Source: Halopseudomonas pertucinogena
GTDB lineage: Bacteria > Pseudomonadota > Gammaproteobacteria > Pseudomonadales > Pseudomonadaceae
Direction: 5' to 3'
Length of the DNA stretch: 64,000 nucleotides
Assembly (NCBI RefSeq): GCF_014646575.1
Contig: NZ_BMNN01000001.1
Span: forward strand, 124,001 to 188,000
Positions within the stretch are counted from its first letter, which is position 1. The number at the start of each line of letters is the position of its first letter. Positions 42,262 to 52,389 of the stretch are shown one piece after another. A program made the position numbers and the translations under genes. The notes under the pieces are model-generated. The model ran no database searches, was not told the origin of the DNA, and saw only the letters and a list, made by a program, of their open reading frames with translations.

Positions 42262-42714
42262 ATGAAACCCGCTGATATCGACTACATGCGCGAAGCCATC
42301 GCCCTTGCCCGCCAGGGCGCCGAGCTTGGCGAAGTGCCCGTGGGCGCTGTACTGGTACGCGACGGCAAGATCATCGGCCGCGGCTTCAACCGCCCCATCA
42401 CCAGCCACGACCCCAGTGCACATGCCGAAATGGTTGCGTTGCGTGAAGCCGCTGCTGCCGATGCCAACTACCGGCTGCCGGGAACCACCCTCTATGTCAC
42501 CCTCGAGCCCTGCACCATGTGCGCCGGCTTGCTGGTGCACAGCCGCATCACTCGGCTGGTGTACGGCGCAAGTGAACCGCGCTCGGGGGCGGTGCTCAGT
42601 CGAAGTCAGGTGCTGGATCAGCCTTGGCTGAACCACCGTGTGCAGGTGGAGGGTGGGGTGCTGGCGCAGGAGTGTGGGGAGATATTGACGGAGTTTTTCA
42701 GAGCTCGAAGATAG
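42262..42714 (+). CDS. tadA: tRNA-specific adenosine deaminase
   Basis: A 150-residue zinc deaminase that converts A34 to inosine in tRNA-Arg(ACG). HAEMVAL (His54, Glu56) and PCTMCAG (Cys84, Cys87) are the zinc and catalytic residues. The start at 42262 is chosen because GGAG lies eight bases upstream; ATG at 42241 would add seven residues. Convergent with mltF. Confidence 0.95.
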   Translation: MKPADIDYMREAIALARQGAELGEVPVGAVLVRDGKIIGRGFNRPITSHDPSAHAEMVALREAAAADANYRLPGTTLYVTLEPCTMCAGLLVHSRITRLVYGASEPRSGAVLSRSQVLDQPWLNHRVQVEGGVLAQECGEILTEFFRARR

Positions 42715-42717
42715 GAC

Positions 42718-42757
42718 CTCCCCCTCTCCCCCCAACCCCTTTCCCGCGAGGGGGGAG
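42718..42757. repeat. Short copy of the CCCCTC/GAGGGG intergenic repeat
   Basis: CCCCCTCTCCCCCC pairs loosely with CGAGGGGGGAG between the convergent tadA and mltF genes. It matches the first arm of the element at 5058 and the arms at 48363. It could act as a two-way transcript end. Confidence 0.5.
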
Positions 42758-42782
42758 CGAAGCCTGCTCCAATACCCAATCC

Positions 42783-44222
42783 TCAAATCCCCTGCGGCAA
42801 CTGCTCCAGAATCCCCGGCGCATGATACTGCTCCTGCGGCACCTGCGGCGTTTCCGCCTGGGGTTGGGTCACCCAGGTGAGGATCTCGTAATAACGGCGA
42901 ATGTTCTGCACGTAATGCACCGGCTCAGCTCCGCGTGCATAGCCGTAGCGCGTCTGGCTGTACCACTGTTTCTTCGACAGCAGCGGCAGATGGTCCTTTA
43001 CATCGATCCAGCGGTTCGGATCACGACCATTGTTGCGGGTGAGAATGCGTGCATCATCCAGATGCCCCAGGCCGACGTTATAGGCCGCCAGCGCAAACCA
43101 GGTGCGGTCCGGCTCCGGGATATCGGTGGACAGCTGGTCGCGCACCCACACCAGATAACGCGCGCCCCCGGCAATGCTCTGCGCCGGATCGACCCGGTTG
43201 GTCACGCCGACGAATCTGGCGGTCGGCAGGGTGAGCATCATCAATCCGCGCACCCCGGTGGGGGAGCGGGCGTCCGGGTCCCAGAGCGACTCCTGGTAGC
43301 CCATCGCCGCCAGCAGACGCCAGTCCATGCCGTGCTGGTCTGCCGACTGGCGGAACAGTTGCTCGAAGCGCGGCAGTCGCTGCTGCATGTGTCGGGCAAA
43401 GGCGCGGGCGCCGACATAATCGAGCACGTCCGCGTGCCCATAGAACCGCTCCAGCAGCTGATCAAGGGTGCCGTCAGCGCGGATCCGGTCGAAGAACCTG
43501 TTCACTTCCTGCAGCAGGCTCTGGTCCTCACCACCGGTCAAAGCCCATGCCATGGGCTGCGCCGGGCCCAGATCGAAGCCGACATGCAGGGCAGGGTAGA
43601 AACCCTGGTTCACTACCAGCTCGTTGGAATACACCACGGTGTAATCGATCTCACCGTCATTGACCATGCGCAGCAGATCGACCGTTTCAAGACTGTCGGA
43701 TTCTTCGAATACCAGCTGCGGATGTTCGATCTGCAACTGGCGCAGCTGGTCGGCCAGTGCGCTGCCCTTCAGCACGGTGATGCGCCGATCGTAAAGATCT
43801 TCGATACCCCGCGGCTGACGATCGCCCCGACGATACACCACCTGCGGCGTCACCTGCAGGTAGGCCTGGGCAAAGTGCACCTGCTCGGCGCGATTGGGGT
43901 TGGCGGTCAGCCCGGCGGCGGCAATGTGTGGCCCCTTGCCGTCGATCAGCTGACGGTACAGATCATCCAGCGTCGGGCTGGTGATCATCTCCAGTTCCAC
44001 ATCCAGGCTGTTGGCAAAGCGCTTGCTCAGCTCGTACTCCAGACCGGTATCGCCGTGCCTGCCCTGATAGTAGGTGGTGGGCGTGTTGCGGGTGATGACG
44101 CGCAGGGTGCCCTCCTCGCGCAATTGTTCGAGGCGGCTGGGCTGCTCGCAGGCGGCCAGCAGTACCGAGCAAAGCAGCGCCAGGGCGGTGGCAGGGATTG
44201 AGTGACGAATGGTCCGGGTCAT
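42783..44222 (-). CDS. mltF: Membrane-bound lytic murein transglycosylase F
   Basis: A 479-residue outer-membrane lipoprotein with lipobox LLAAC (Cys25). A periplasmic solute-binding-like regulatory domain (about 30-270; GTLRVITRNTPTTYYQGRHG) is followed by an SLT catalytic domain (about 290-450) with catalytic Glu in AAMGYQESLWDPDARS and the NVGLGHLDDA motif. It cleaves glycan strands to anhydromuropeptides. The start at 44222 gives the signal peptide; the frame stays open far upstream through purL antisense, which is not meaningful. Confidence 0.94.
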   Translation of the reverse strand: MTRTIRHSIPATALALLCSVLLAACEQPSRLEQLREEGTLRVITRNTPTTYYQGRHGDTGLEYELSKRFANSLDVELEMITSPTLDDLYRQLIDGKGPHIAAAGLTANPNRAEQVHFAQAYLQVTPQVVYRRGDRQPRGIEDLYDRRITVLKGSALADQLRQLQIEHPQLVFEESDSLETVDLLRMVNDGEIDYTVVYSNELVVNQGFYPALHVGFDLGPAQPMAWALTGGEDQSLLQEVNRFFDRIRADGTLDQLLERFYGHADVLDYVGARAFARHMQQRLPRFEQLFRQSADQHGMDWRLLAAMGYQESLWDPDARSPTGVRGLMMLTLPTARFVGVTNRVDPAQSIAGGARYLVWVRDQLSTDIPEPDRTWFALAAYNVGLGHLDDARILTRNNGRDPNRWIDVKDHLPLLSKKQWYSQTRYGYARGAEPVHYVQNIRRYYEILTWVTQPQAETPQVPQEQYHAPGILEQLPQGI

Positions 44223-44390
44223 GGGCGCAGTATATGTAAATACCTTCACCGGCAATAGGGCGCCATTGTCAGCCTCTGTAAAGTCGGCGGTCCTGACCGT
44301 TCGGTCCGGCATGATGGCTCCGGGGCGCAACCTGGGGTATCCTATGCGCCTTCTTTTACCCATTCCCACGTCTCCGAGGCCGATACCGAC

Positions 44391-47300
44391 ATGCATATCC
44401 TGCGTGGAGCCCCTGTCCTTTCCGATTTCCGCCGCAACAAGTTGCTGACCCGCCTGCAGCAGCAGGTTCCGAGTGTCAGTGCCGTGTACGCAGAGTTCAT
44501 GCATTTCGCAGACCTCACCGGCGAGCTGACCGAACAGGATCAGGCCGTGCTGGATCGTCTGCTGCAGTACGGCCCGTCGGTAGCCGTGGAAGAGCCCAGC
44601 GGCAGCCTGGTGCTGGTGGTGCCCCGTTTCGGCACCATTTCTCCGTGGTCGAGCAAGGCCACCGACATCGCCCACAACTGCGGCCTGCGGATGATCGAGC
44701 GGCTGGAGCGCGGGATTGCCTACTATGTGAGCGGGGAGCTGAGTGCTGCCGATCTGCAGCTGGTCACCGCATTGCTGCACGACCGCATGACCGAGCAGGC
44801 GCTGGACAACCTGGAAGCCGCTGCCCAGCTGTTCCACCACACCGAGCCCAAGCCGTTCAGCCGTGTGGATATCCTGGAAGGTGGCCGTGCCGCGCTGGAG
44901 CAGGCCAACAGCGAGCTGGGCCTGGCGCTGGCCGATGACGAAATCGACTACCTGGTCGACAGCTTCAAGGGGCTGGGCCGCAACCCCAGCGACGTCGAAC
45001 TGATGATGTTCGCCCAGGCCAACTCCGAGCACTGCCGCCACAAGATCTTCAACGCCAGCTGGGACATTGATGGCGAAGCGCAGGAGAAAAGCCTGTTCGG
45101 CATGATCAAGAACACCTACCAGATGCACAGCGAAGGCGTGCTGTCCGCGTACAAGGACAACGCCGCAGTCATCGAAGGCTTTGTCGGCGGTCGCTTCTTC
45201 CCCGAGCCGGGCACTGAAGAATACCGCGCCCATCAGGAGCCGATTCATATCCTGATGAAGGTCGAGACGCACAACCACCCGACGGCCATTTCGCCGTTCT
45301 CCGGCGCTTCCACCGGCTCCGGTGGTGAGATCCGTGATGAAGGTGCCACCGGCCGCGGCGGCAAGCCCAAGGCGGGCCTGACCGGCTTCACCGTCTCCAA
45401 CCTGCGCATCCCCGGCTTCGAGCAGCCCTGGGAAGAGGACAACGGCAAGCCGGGACGCATCGTCACCCCGCTGCAGATCATGATCGACGGCCCGCTCGGC
45501 GGCGCCGCGTTCAACAACGAATTCGGCCGTCCCGCACTGACCGGTTACTTCCGTACCTTCGAGCAGACCGTCCCCTCGCCCCGTGGCCCGGAAATCCGCG
45601 GCTACCACAAGCCGATCATGATCGCCGGCGGCCTGGGTAACATCCGCGCCGAGCACGTCGAGAAGGCCGAGATCCCGGTGGGTGCCAAGCTGATCGTGCT
45701 CGGCGGCCCGGCCATGCTGATCGGTCTGGGCGGCGGTGCCGCGTCCTCCATGGCCACCGGCAGCAGTGCCGAGGACCTGGACTTTGCCTCCGTGCAGCGC
45801 GAGAACCCGGAAATGGAGCGCCGCTGCCAGGAGGTCATCGACCGCTGCTGGCAGCTGGGCGAGAAGAACCCCATCGCCTTTATCCACGACGTGGGCGCGG
45901 GCGGGCTGTCCAACGCCTTCCCCGAACTGGTCAACGACGGTGGCCGTGGTGGCCGCTTCGAGCTGCGCAACATCCCCAATGACGAGCCGGGCATGAGCCC
46001 GCTGGAGATCTGGTCCAACGAATCCCAGGAACGCTACGTCATGGCGGTGCCTAACGCCGACTTCGAGCGCTTCAAGGAAATCTGCGAGCGCGAGCGTTGC
46101 CCCTTCGCCGTGGTCGGTGAGGCCACTGAAGAACAGCTGCTGATCCTCAACGACAGCCACTTCGACAACCAGCCGGTGGACATGCCGCTGGCGGTACTGC
46201 TGGGCAAGCCGCCGCGCATGCACCGCAGCGTCACCCGCGAAGCCGAGCAGGGCGACGAGTTCGACGCCGCCAGCGTAGAGCTGGAAGAGGCCGCAATGCG
46301 CGTGCTGCGCCTGCCGGCCGTGGCCAGCAAGAACTTCCTGATCACCATCGGTGACCGCAGCATCACCGGCCTGGTCGCCCGCGACCAGATGGTCGGCCCC
46401 TGGCAGGTGCCGGTCGCCGACTGCGCCGTGACCGCCACCAGCTTCGACGTACACACCGGCGAAGCCATGGCCATGGGCGAACGCACCCCGCTGGCCCTGC
46501 TGGATGCCCCGGCCTCCGGTCGCATGGCTGTTGCCGAGACTGTCACCAACCTGGCTGCCGCGCGCATCGACAAGCTGTCCGATATCCGCCTGTCCGCCAA
46601 CTGGATGGCCGCCGCCGGCCACCCGGGCGAAGACGCCCGCCTGTACGACACCGTCAAGGCCGTGGGCATGGAACTGTGCCCCGAGCTGGGCATTACCGTG
46701 CCGGTGGGCAAGGACTCCATGTCCATGCAGACCCGCTGGAACGACAACGGTCAGGACAAGAGCGTCACCTCGCCGCTGTCCCTGATTGTCACCGGCTTTG
46801 CGCCGGTACAGGACGTACGCCGCACCCTGACCCCGCAACTGCGCATCGACCAGGGCGACACCGACCTGATCCTGATCGACCTGGGCCGCGGCCAGAACCG
46901 CCTCGGCGGCTCTGCGCTGGCGCAGGTATACAACCGCATCGGCCAGCAGGCCCCCGATCTGGACGACGCCGAAGACCTCAAGGCCTTCTTCGCGGTGATC
47001 CAGGGCCTGAACCAGGACGACCAGCTGCTGGCCTACCACGACCGTTCCGACGGCGGCCTGCTGGCCACCATCGCGGAAATGGCCTTTGCCGGCCACTGCG
47101 GTGTGGACATCAACCTCGACGTACTGGCCGATGCCACCAGCGAACTGGCCCCGGCGCTGTTCAACGAAGAGCTCGGCGCGGTCATCCAGGTGCGCCAGAG
47201 CGACACCGAAGCGGTCCTCAGTCAACTCAGTGCCGCCGGCCTGGGCGATTGCAGCGCGGTGATCGGCCAGCCGAAAGCCGAACAGCAACTGGACTTTTAT

Positions 47301-48287
47301 TACGCGGGCGAAGCCGTACTCAGCGGCACCCGTGCTGCCTGGCAACAGGCCTGGAGTGAAACCAGCTGGCAGATCCAGCGCCTGCGCGACAACGCCCAGT
47401 GCGCTGACGAAGAACACGAGCGGCTGGCCGACGACAAGAACCCCGGCCTGCAGGCGCTGCTCAGCTACGACATCAACGAAGACGTCGCCGCGCCCTACAT
47501 CAACACCGGCATGCGCCCGGCGGTCGCCATCCTGCGCGAGCAGGGCGTCAACGGCCAGGTCGAGATGGCGGCTGCCTTCACCCGCGCCGGCTTCACCGCC
47601 ATCGACGTACACATGAGCGACATCCTCAGCGGTCGCGTCGACCTGGCGGACTTCCGCGGACTGGTCGCCTGTGGCGGCTTCTCCTACGGTGACGTACTGG
47701 GCGCCGGCGAAGGCTGGGCCAAGTCGATCCTGTTCAACGAACAGGCGCGCCAGGCCTTTACCGACTTCTTCAACCGTCCGGACACCTTCACCCTGGGTGT
47801 GTGCAATGGTTGCCAGATGCTGTCCAACCTGCGCGAACTGATCCCCGGCAGCGAGCACTGGCCACGCTTCGTACGCAACCGCTCCGAGCAGTTCGAAGCA
47901 CGGGTGGCTATGGTCGAAGTACAGCCCTCGCCGTCGATCTTCCTCAGCGGCATGGTCGGCTCACGCATGCCGATCGCCATCGCCCACGGCGAAGGCTACG
48001 CCGAGTTCGCCAACAGCGCCGCCGTCGACGCCTGCGAAGCCAGCAGCAGCGTCGCCCTGCGCTTCGTCGACAACCACGGCCGCATGACCGACCGCTACCC
48101 CGCCAACCCCAACGGCTCCCCCCGCGGCATCACCGGCCTCACCAACCGCGACGGCCGCGTCACCATCATGATGCCCCACCCGGAACGCGTCTTCCGCACT
48201 GTCCAGAACTCCTGGCACCCGGACGACTGGAGCGAAGACGGCGCCTGGATGCGCATGTTCCGCAACGCAAGGGTCTGGGTAGGCTAA
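44391..48287 (+). CDS. purL: Phosphoribosylformylglycinamidine synthase
   Basis: A 1298-residue large-type PurL that converts FGAR to FGAM with glutamine as nitrogen donor. Domains in order: N-terminal PurS-like, two AIRS-like synthase halves ([35 protein letters not shown]), and a C-terminal glutaminase with nucleophile Cys in [12 protein letters not shown] and the late HGEGYA and PHPERVFR histidines. Full length. It diverges from mltF and is followed by a strong terminator. The last few hundred bases are unusually C-rich at third positions. Confidence 0.97.
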   Translation: MHILRGAPVLSDFRRNKLLTRLQQQVPSVSAVYAEFMHFADLTGELTEQDQAVLDRLLQYGPSVAVEEPSGSLVLVVPRFGTISPWSSKATDIAHNCGLRMIERLERGIAYYVSGELSAADLQLVTALLHDRMTEQALDNLEAAAQLFHHTEPKPFSRVDILEGGRAALEQANSELGLALADDEIDYLVDSFKGLGRNPSDVELMMFAQANSEHCRHKIFNASWDIDGEAQEKSLFGMIKNTYQMHSEGVLSAYKDNAAVIEGFVGGRFFPEPGTEEYRAHQEPIHILMKVETHNHPTAISPFSGASTGSGGEIRDEGATGRGGKPKAGLTGFTVSNLRIPGFEQPWEEDNGKPGRIVTPLQIMIDGPLGGAAFNNEFGRPALTGYFRTFEQTVPSPRGPEIRGYHKPIMIAGGLGNIRAEHVEKAEIPVGAKLIVLGGPAMLIGLGGGAASSMATGSSAEDLDFASVQRENPEMERRCQEVIDRCWQLGEKNPIAFIHDVGAGGLSNAFPELVNDGGRGGRFELRNIPNDEPGMSPLEIWSNESQERYVMAVPNADFERFKEICERERCPFAVVGEATEEQLLILNDSHFDNQPVDMPLAVLLGKPPRMHRSVTREAEQGDEFDAASVELEEAAMRVLRLPAVASKNFLITIGDRSITGLVARDQMVGPWQVPVADCAVTATSFDVHTGEAMAMGERTPLALLDAPASGRMAVAETVTNLAAARIDKLSDIRLSANWMAAAGHPGEDARLYDTVKAVGMELCPELGITVPVGKDSMSMQTRWNDNGQDKSVTSPLSLIVTGFAPVQDVRRTLTPQLRIDQGDTDLILIDLGRGQNRLGGSALAQVYNRIGQQAPDLDDAEDLKAFFAVIQGLNQDDQLLAYHDRSDGGLLATIAEMAFAGHCGVDINLDVLADATSELAPALFNEELGAVIQVRQSDTEAVLSQLSAAGLGDCSAVIGQPKAEQQLDFYYAGEAVLSGTRAAWQQAWSETSWQIQRLRDNAQCADEEHERLADDKNPGLQALLSYDINEDVAAPYINTGMRPAVAILREQGVNGQVEMAAAFTRAGFTAIDVHMSDILSGRVDLADFRGLVACGGFSYGDVLGAGEGWAKSILFNEQARQAFTDFFNRPDTFTLGVCNGCQMLSNLRELIPGSEHWPRFVRNRSEQFEARVAMVEVQPSPSIFLSGMVGSRMPIAIAHGEGYAEFANSAAVDACEASSSVALRFVDNHGRMTDRYPANPNGSPRGITGLTNRDGRVTIMMPHPERVFRTVQNSWHPDDWSEDGAWMRMFRNARVWVG

Positions 48288-48301
48288 CAACCCACCCGCC
48301 C

Positions 48302-48332
48302 AAAAAAATCCCGGCCCAGCGCCGGGATTTTT
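48302..48332 (+). terminator. Intrinsic terminator of purL
   Basis: AAATCCCGGC-ccagc-GCCGGGATTT is a 10-bp stem with an upstream A-run and downstream T-run, so it could work on both strands. It lies 15 bases after the purL stop. Confidence 0.9.
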
Positions 48333-48362
48333 GTATGCGCTATCCACCGAGCGCACATCCTG

Positions 48363-48466
48363 CCCCCCTCTCCCCTTGCGGGACAAGCGCAGCGCAGAAC
48401 AGCCGCAGGCTGGCCCGAAGGGCGAGCCCCATAGGGGCGAGTAATGGGCCGGGGGAGAGGGGGAAA
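48363..48466. repeat. CCCCTC/GAGGGG intergenic repeat, long-spacer copy
   Basis: CCCCCCTCTCCCC (48363-48375) and GGGGGAGAGGGGG (48451-48463) are exact inverses about 75 bp apart. The right arm with its flank GCCGGGGGAGAGGGGGAA is identical to the one ending at 5216. The spacing is similar to that in the 5058 copy, though the inner sequence differs. Confidence 0.6.
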
Positions 48467-48526
48467 GAACCTCAAACAACCGCTAATCTATCCCCCAAGC
48501 ACCCGACCCCAGGAACCACCACCCCC

Positions 48527-48889
48527 ATGAAAACAACAACCCTGACCGCCCTCATCCTCCTCACCGCGACCACCACCGCCTGCACCACCCAAACCACCAC
48601 CCACATCTACAAACCCGACGGCAACAAACAATGCGAACCCGCCACCTCCACCCTGGCCAACAGCACCAACCAGCTAACCACCGCCGGCATTGAAGTCCGC
48701 AGCTCCCACTGCGCCACCCAAACCGGCATATCCATAATGACCGTCTGCGGCGCCCCAACCCTCGGCATCCACCTGCACGAAATAAACGCCAGCGATATAC
48801 AAAACGCCAAAGACCTCGGTTACGAAGAAGCCAACAACCTGATCAACGAAGAGCAGGGCACAGGCTACGAAATCACTAACTGCCCCTAA
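48527..48889 (+). CDS. Small Thr-rich putative lipoprotein
   Basis: A 120-residue exported protein of unknown function. MKTTTLTALILLTATTTAC resembles a lipoprotein signal ending at a Cys (TTAC, an imperfect lipobox). The mature part has Cys residues at CEPA, SSHCA, VCGAP and the final NCP, suggesting disulfides. Base use is odd: almost every third position in the first half is C or A, with long AC-rich runs. No ribosome site is strong (AGGA ten bases up). It lies between the purL terminator and the integron. Confidence 0.6.
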   Translation: MKTTTLTALILLTATTTACTTQTTTHIYKPDGNKQCEPATSTLANSTNQLTTAGIEVRSSHCATQTGISIMTVCGAPTLGIHLHEINASDIQNAKDLGYEEANNLINEEQGTGYEITNCP

Positions 48890-49053
48890 TTACATTGAAA
48901 TGGCTAGATGCCTGCATTATGGTTAATGCCACGCAGGGAATGCAGACACTCTCCTCCAAGGCACCGGACAGCCTTCAATTCCCTCCAGAATAATTACCGC
49001 ATATGCCTGAATGCGCGAGGTAGGGCGGTAGCGTGCCTGAACACCTGTAATGG

Positions 49054-50019
49054 TTAACCCAGTGGGCTCTGCACACCAGCAAAGCCCTGACCAAGCACAT
49101 GAGTGTAAATCTGCGTAGTACGGACATCCGCATGGCCCAACAAGGTTTGTACCGTACGAATATCACTACCTCGGCGTAGCAACTCGGTGGCAAAGGTGTG
49201 CCGGAACGTATGGCATCCGACAGGCTTTTCGATGCCCGTACCGCGCACTGCCTGTTTGACGGCCCGCTGAATGGTGCTGACATGCACATGATGGCGAACG
49301 CTCCGACCATCTTCGTCAAGACAGATCCCGCTTGAAGGGAAAAGCCACTGCCAAGCCAGCGAAACAGAAGCGCGTGGATATTTACGTCGCAACGCGAAAG
49401 GGAGAGACACAGGCACCTTGTACATTTCCTCCTGTGAGCGCCATGCAGCCTCAATCTGCTCTATCTGATGCTTAAGAGGGGTTATCAAGGGGGCGGGCAG
49501 CAAAGTGGTTCTATCTTTTCCGCCTTTGCCGTCCCTGACTATGATCGTTTGATTTCGGAAGTCGATATCCTTGACGCGTAGACGGGATGACTCAACTACC
49601 CGCAGCCCCGCACCGTACATAAGAGAAGTCAGTAAGCGGTACGGTTGGCCTAGGTGCTCAATGATAGACATGGCCTCCTGGTGGGTAAGTACCGTCGGCA
49701 ACCTCGGTGGTCGCTTGACCCTGACCACGTCACCGATCTCGCCTAGAGGCTGCTCAAGGACGCGGGCATACAGAAATACGATGGCATTCAATGCGAGATT
49801 CTGGGTCGCAGCCGCAACCTGCCGATCAGTGGCCAGCCAGCTGAGAAACGCATTCACATCAGACGTTCCCAGCTCAAGAGGGTGGCGCATGCCGTGGAAG
49901 CGGATGAAATAGCGGATCCAATACCAATAGCTTTTCTTCGTGCGGATGCTGTAGTGATTCAAGCGCATCACCGAGCGAAACTGCTCCCTCAGGCGAAGCT
50001 TAGGAGCTAGGCTGTCCAT
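49054..50019 (-). CDS. intI: Integron integrase IntI
   Basis: A 321-residue tyrosine recombinase that moves cassettes between attI and attC. Catalytic residues are in place: Arg140 (YGAGLRVVESSRLRVKDIDF region), His270 and Arg273 in CHTFRHTFATEL, His296 in LLGHADVRTT and Tyr305 in IYTH. The integron-specific insert lies between about 205 and 228 (LPFALRRKYPRASVSLAWQW), which separates it from XerC/D. Full length, no frameshift, so probably active. ATG 50019 is followed upstream by a LexA box and a good promoter. The subfamily (for example the P. stutzeri type) was not determined. Confidence 0.97.
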   Translation of the reverse strand: MDSLAPKLRLREQFRSVMRLNHYSIRTKKSYWYWIRYFIRFHGMRHPLELGTSDVNAFLSWLATDRQVAAATQNLALNAIVFLYARVLEQPLGEIGDVVRVKRPPRLPTVLTHQEAMSIIEHLGQPYRLLTSLMYGAGLRVVESSRLRVKDIDFRNQTIIVRDGKGGKDRTTLLPAPLITPLKHQIEQIEAAWRSQEEMYKVPVSLPFALRRKYPRASVSLAWQWLFPSSGICLDEDGRSVRHHVHVSTIQRAVKQAVRGTGIEKPVGCHTFRHTFATELLRRGSDIRTVQTLLGHADVRTTQIYTHVLGQGFAGVQSPLG

Positions 50020-50032
50020 GTGTCGTCCATTG

Positions 50033-50048
50033 CTGTATTTTTATACAG
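50033..50048 (-). promoter_or_regulatory. LexA (SOS) box of intI
   Basis: CTGTATTTTTATACAG is a 16-bp CTGT-N8-ACAG operator matching the gammaproteobacterial LexA consensus nearly perfectly. It lies 14 bases before the intI start codon and just after the -10 of its promoter, where bound LexA would block transcription. LexA control of integron integrases is established in Vibrio and class 1 integrons. Confidence 0.92.
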
Positions 50049-50050
50049 TA

Positions 50051-50079
50051 GTAATAGATGTGCAGAATGACGAAGTCAA
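50051..50079 (-). promoter_or_regulatory. intI promoter (Pint)
   Basis: On the minus strand, TTGACT (50079-50074), a 17-base spacer and TATTAC (50056-50051) form a good sigma-70 promoter. The expected transcription start falls inside the LexA box. Confidence 0.75.
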
Positions 50080-50115
50080 GCGAGTACAAAAGGAATAGAG
50101 GTGGTTATGGGTAAG

Positions 50116-50144
50116 TTGCTGATTTTTAAGGAATTTAATATGGT
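50116..50144 (+). promoter_or_regulatory. Candidate cassette promoter (Pc)
   Basis: TTGCTG (50116-50121), a 17-base spacer and TATGGT (50139-50144) point into the array from the intI-attI interval. Such a promoter would drive at least the first cassettes. The match is moderate and other spacings are possible in this AT-rich stretch. Confidence 0.45.
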
Positions 50145-50151
50145 GGGTAAT

Positions 50152-50223
50152 CCCGGCTATCCGGAGTTATACCGCAGTCATTCTTATGCATTAGTGCCGC
50201 ATGCGGTCTAATCACTGTTATAA
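50152..50223 (+). other. attI recombination site (junction with cassette 1)
   Basis: The crossover point is G50217/T50218 in ACTG^TTATAAGCC. It is identified because cassette 1's attC begins with the inverse repeat TTATAAC. A weak inverted left core (TCTAATC) sits just before it, as in other attI sites. The left limit is a guess based on the usual attI length. Confidence 0.65.
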
Positions 50224-50267
50224 GCCAAGAGCAGTCCTGTAGCACCCCGTAGAAGGAAGAAGAAAGG

Positions 50268-52373
50268 ATGGATTTAAAAATAAGTGATAATCACACCAAG
50301 CCAATGATTCGTGTGTTTATTATGCTAGTTGGGTTGCTCTGTGCATTGCTTATCTCCTGGAAATTTACAGGCTCACCCCTTCCGCAAGACTCCAAGTATT
50401 CATTGATTTTCCAAAACGCCTTGCTTTTGATTGTGCTTGGCTCCGCTATCTTGGAGCACTTTTTTACAAAACCAGCTGATTCCATGATTAATTCGCTAAT
50501 GGCCGGAATAACAATGTTTGGTGTGTACCATGTATCGCCACCGCTAGCATGGTGGGTGGTGTTTTCTTATTGCCTCGTTGTTTTTCTAATATCAACGGTC
50601 TGTGTTGCAACATCCGGCGGGAGGATCTCTGGTGATATCGCATCGATTGTAAATAGCCGCCTTTACAGATCTGCAATTGTTCTTGGTCGGTCTAGGCTTA
50701 TTTTTTCAATAGTCTTTTTGTTTGGAGTTTATTCTTTCTACTCCATTCAGTCTGAATTGGCTGTTTATCTCATAGTATTTTGGGGGGTATTCATGGCTAT
50801 ATGGCCACTTAAGCTTCCTCAATTGCTATCCTCGATCAGTTTTAGCTCTCAAAAAACAATCCTGCCGATAGGTAAATTGCTGAGACTTGATAATCCAGGG
50901 ATCTTAAGATTTGCGATAAATCAAAGCACTGATTGGGAAGAAGGTAAGCCGTTAATCTATCAGCGAGTTGATAAAAGCCAGCAATGGGTGTTGCCACTAT
51001 ATTCGCATCTTAATGACGAGCGAAGAATTGGAACGGCGATGCTTTTAGGAGCTGTTGAAGATTCAAAAAAAGGACTTGCTGATGGACATATTTATGAGCC
51101 CGAAGAGGAACTAAACCATGATTCTGTCATGACTCTTTTGGGTGAAACTACTCAATCTAGATTGATTGGCTTCGTTGCTGAAGACTCATCAATTGGACGA
51201 ATCAGGCTTGAGGTGAAATCAGATAATTATTGTGCAGATGGAATGCTTATTTGGTGCAAGGTCGGTAGTGCGAAGGTTTACTATCAGGTTTCAGCTGGCA
51301 CAACGATTGAAGAGAATTTAGATGGTGACAAGCATGGTTATCAAATAGCTTACGCGGCTCAGCTTGGAACTTTAGAAAATGGAGAGTTCAAGAAGTTTGA
51401 TTGGCTTCCAAATATGAATTCGCCTGTTTTCTCTCTCATCAATGAAAATGATGATCTTAATGGCGAAGTCCAAGACCCCAACGATTTTCAGTTTGGAAAA
51501 CTTCCTAAATCAAATATTCCTGTTGTTGGTGATTTTGTAGGAAATTTCAACTTTCATACAGCGGTTTTAGGGGTAACAGGTTCAGGCAAAACAGAGTTTG
51601 CATTTGATTTGATAAGGCATTCAGTATCTAACGGTATCAAAGTAATATGCATTGACCTTACCTCGCAATATAAAGGGCGCCTAGCCGACTTGAATCCAAA
51701 AGATCTCTCGATCCAAGAGCAAACATCAATAGATTTAAGTCAAAAGCTTTTTGAAGTGGAAACTGGGCAATACGGTGCAGGGAATGAGAAAAAGGCTTTA
51801 AAGGTATTTAGTGATCAGCTACGAGCTGATGTAGATACGCAGCTTAGAGCATTTATGGAAGATGCTGATAGCAGATTGGGATTGATTCAATTGCCCGAGA
51901 TATCAAACTCGCAAGCATCCATATTTATCACTGAAATATATATGTCCTGCTTATTAAATATTTCCAAAGAGAGTTTTGGTGACGATTCTAAAAAAGTGCT
52001 AGTTGCTGTTGAAGAGGCACATACAATAATGCCGGAATCAGCAACAATGGGTGTGTCTGACTTCGCTTCAAAGGGGTTGGTTGCCAAAATTGCACAAATT
52101 GCTCTGCAGGGAAGGAAGTATAATGTCGGGCTGCTAGTTTTAGCGCAAAGGACAGCTAATGTGAGTAAGACAGTGCTAACACAGTGTAATTCAATTGTCA
52201 GTTTTGCATGTTATGACGATACAAGTATTAGCTTCCTCAAGAATGTGTTTGGTTCAAGTTGTGCTGAAATGGTTCCAAACCTCAAGAAGCTTCAAGCGGT
52301 TGTTTTTGGCAAGATAGTTAAATCTGAAAGGCCGGTCGTTGTAGAGATTCCATTTGACCAAAATAAAGCCTAG
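50268..52373 (+). CDS. Cassette 1: membrane-anchored HerA/FtsK-like ATPase
   Basis: A 701-residue protein. Residues 13-182 hold about five to six membrane helices in pairs. A beta-rich region at about 200-420 could be a HerA-type barrel. The C-terminal HerA/DUF87 ATPase has Walker A GVTGSGKT (435-442), Walker B VLVAVEEAH (577-585, tandem Glu) and GRKYNVGLLVLAQR (615-628), typical of HerA/FtsK pumps that move DNA. It has AAGGAAG-type sites upstream and no nuclease partner. It is very large for an integron cassette and AT-rich. No name is recognised. DNA translocation at the membrane, perhaps in defence against phage or plasmids, is inference; a conjugation-coupling role is less likely since no tra genes are near. 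Confidence 0.85.
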   Translation: MDLKISDNHTKPMIRVFIMLVGLLCALLISWKFTGSPLPQDSKYSLIFQNALLLIVLGSAILEHFFTKPADSMINSLMAGITMFGVYHVSPPLAWWVVFSYCLVVFLISTVCVATSGGRISGDIASIVNSRLYRSAIVLGRSRLIFSIVFLFGVYSFYSIQSELAVYLIVFWGVFMAIWPLKLPQLLSSISFSSQKTILPIGKLLRLDNPGILRFAINQSTDWEEGKPLIYQRVDKSQQWVLPLYSHLNDERRIGTAMLLGAVEDSKKGLADGHIYEPEEELNHDSVMTLLGETTQSRLIGFVAEDSSIGRIRLEVKSDNYCADGMLIWCKVGSAKVYYQVSAGTTIEENLDGDKHGYQIAYAAQLGTLENGEFKKFDWLPNMNSPVFSLINENDDLNGEVQDPNDFQFGKLPKSNIPVVGDFVGNFNFHTAVLGVTGSGKTEFAFDLIRHSVSNGIKVICIDLTSQYKGRLADLNPKDLSIQEQTSIDLSQKLFEVETGQYGAGNEKKALKVFSDQLRADVDTQLRAFMEDADSRLGLIQLPEISNSQASIFITEIYMSCLLNISKESFGDDSKKVLVAVEEAHTIMPESATMGVSDFASKGLVAKIAQIALQGRKYNVGLLVLAQRTANVSKTVLTQCNSIVSFACYDDTSISFLKNVFGSSCAEMVPNLKKLQAVVFGKIVKSERPVVVEIPFDQNKA

Positions 52374-52389
52374 TGTCAGTGCAGTTGGC

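Noticed and set aside
42783-47858. Very long minus-strand reading frame antisense to purL
   Set aside because: It is open only because of GC-rich codon bias in purL. The real gene is mltF, starting at 44222 with a signal peptide.
50268-52373. Cassette 1 as a conjugative coupling protein or VirB4
   Set aside because: The N-terminal helices and the HerA-type Walker B do not look like TraD/VirD4, and no transfer genes or relaxase are nearby.
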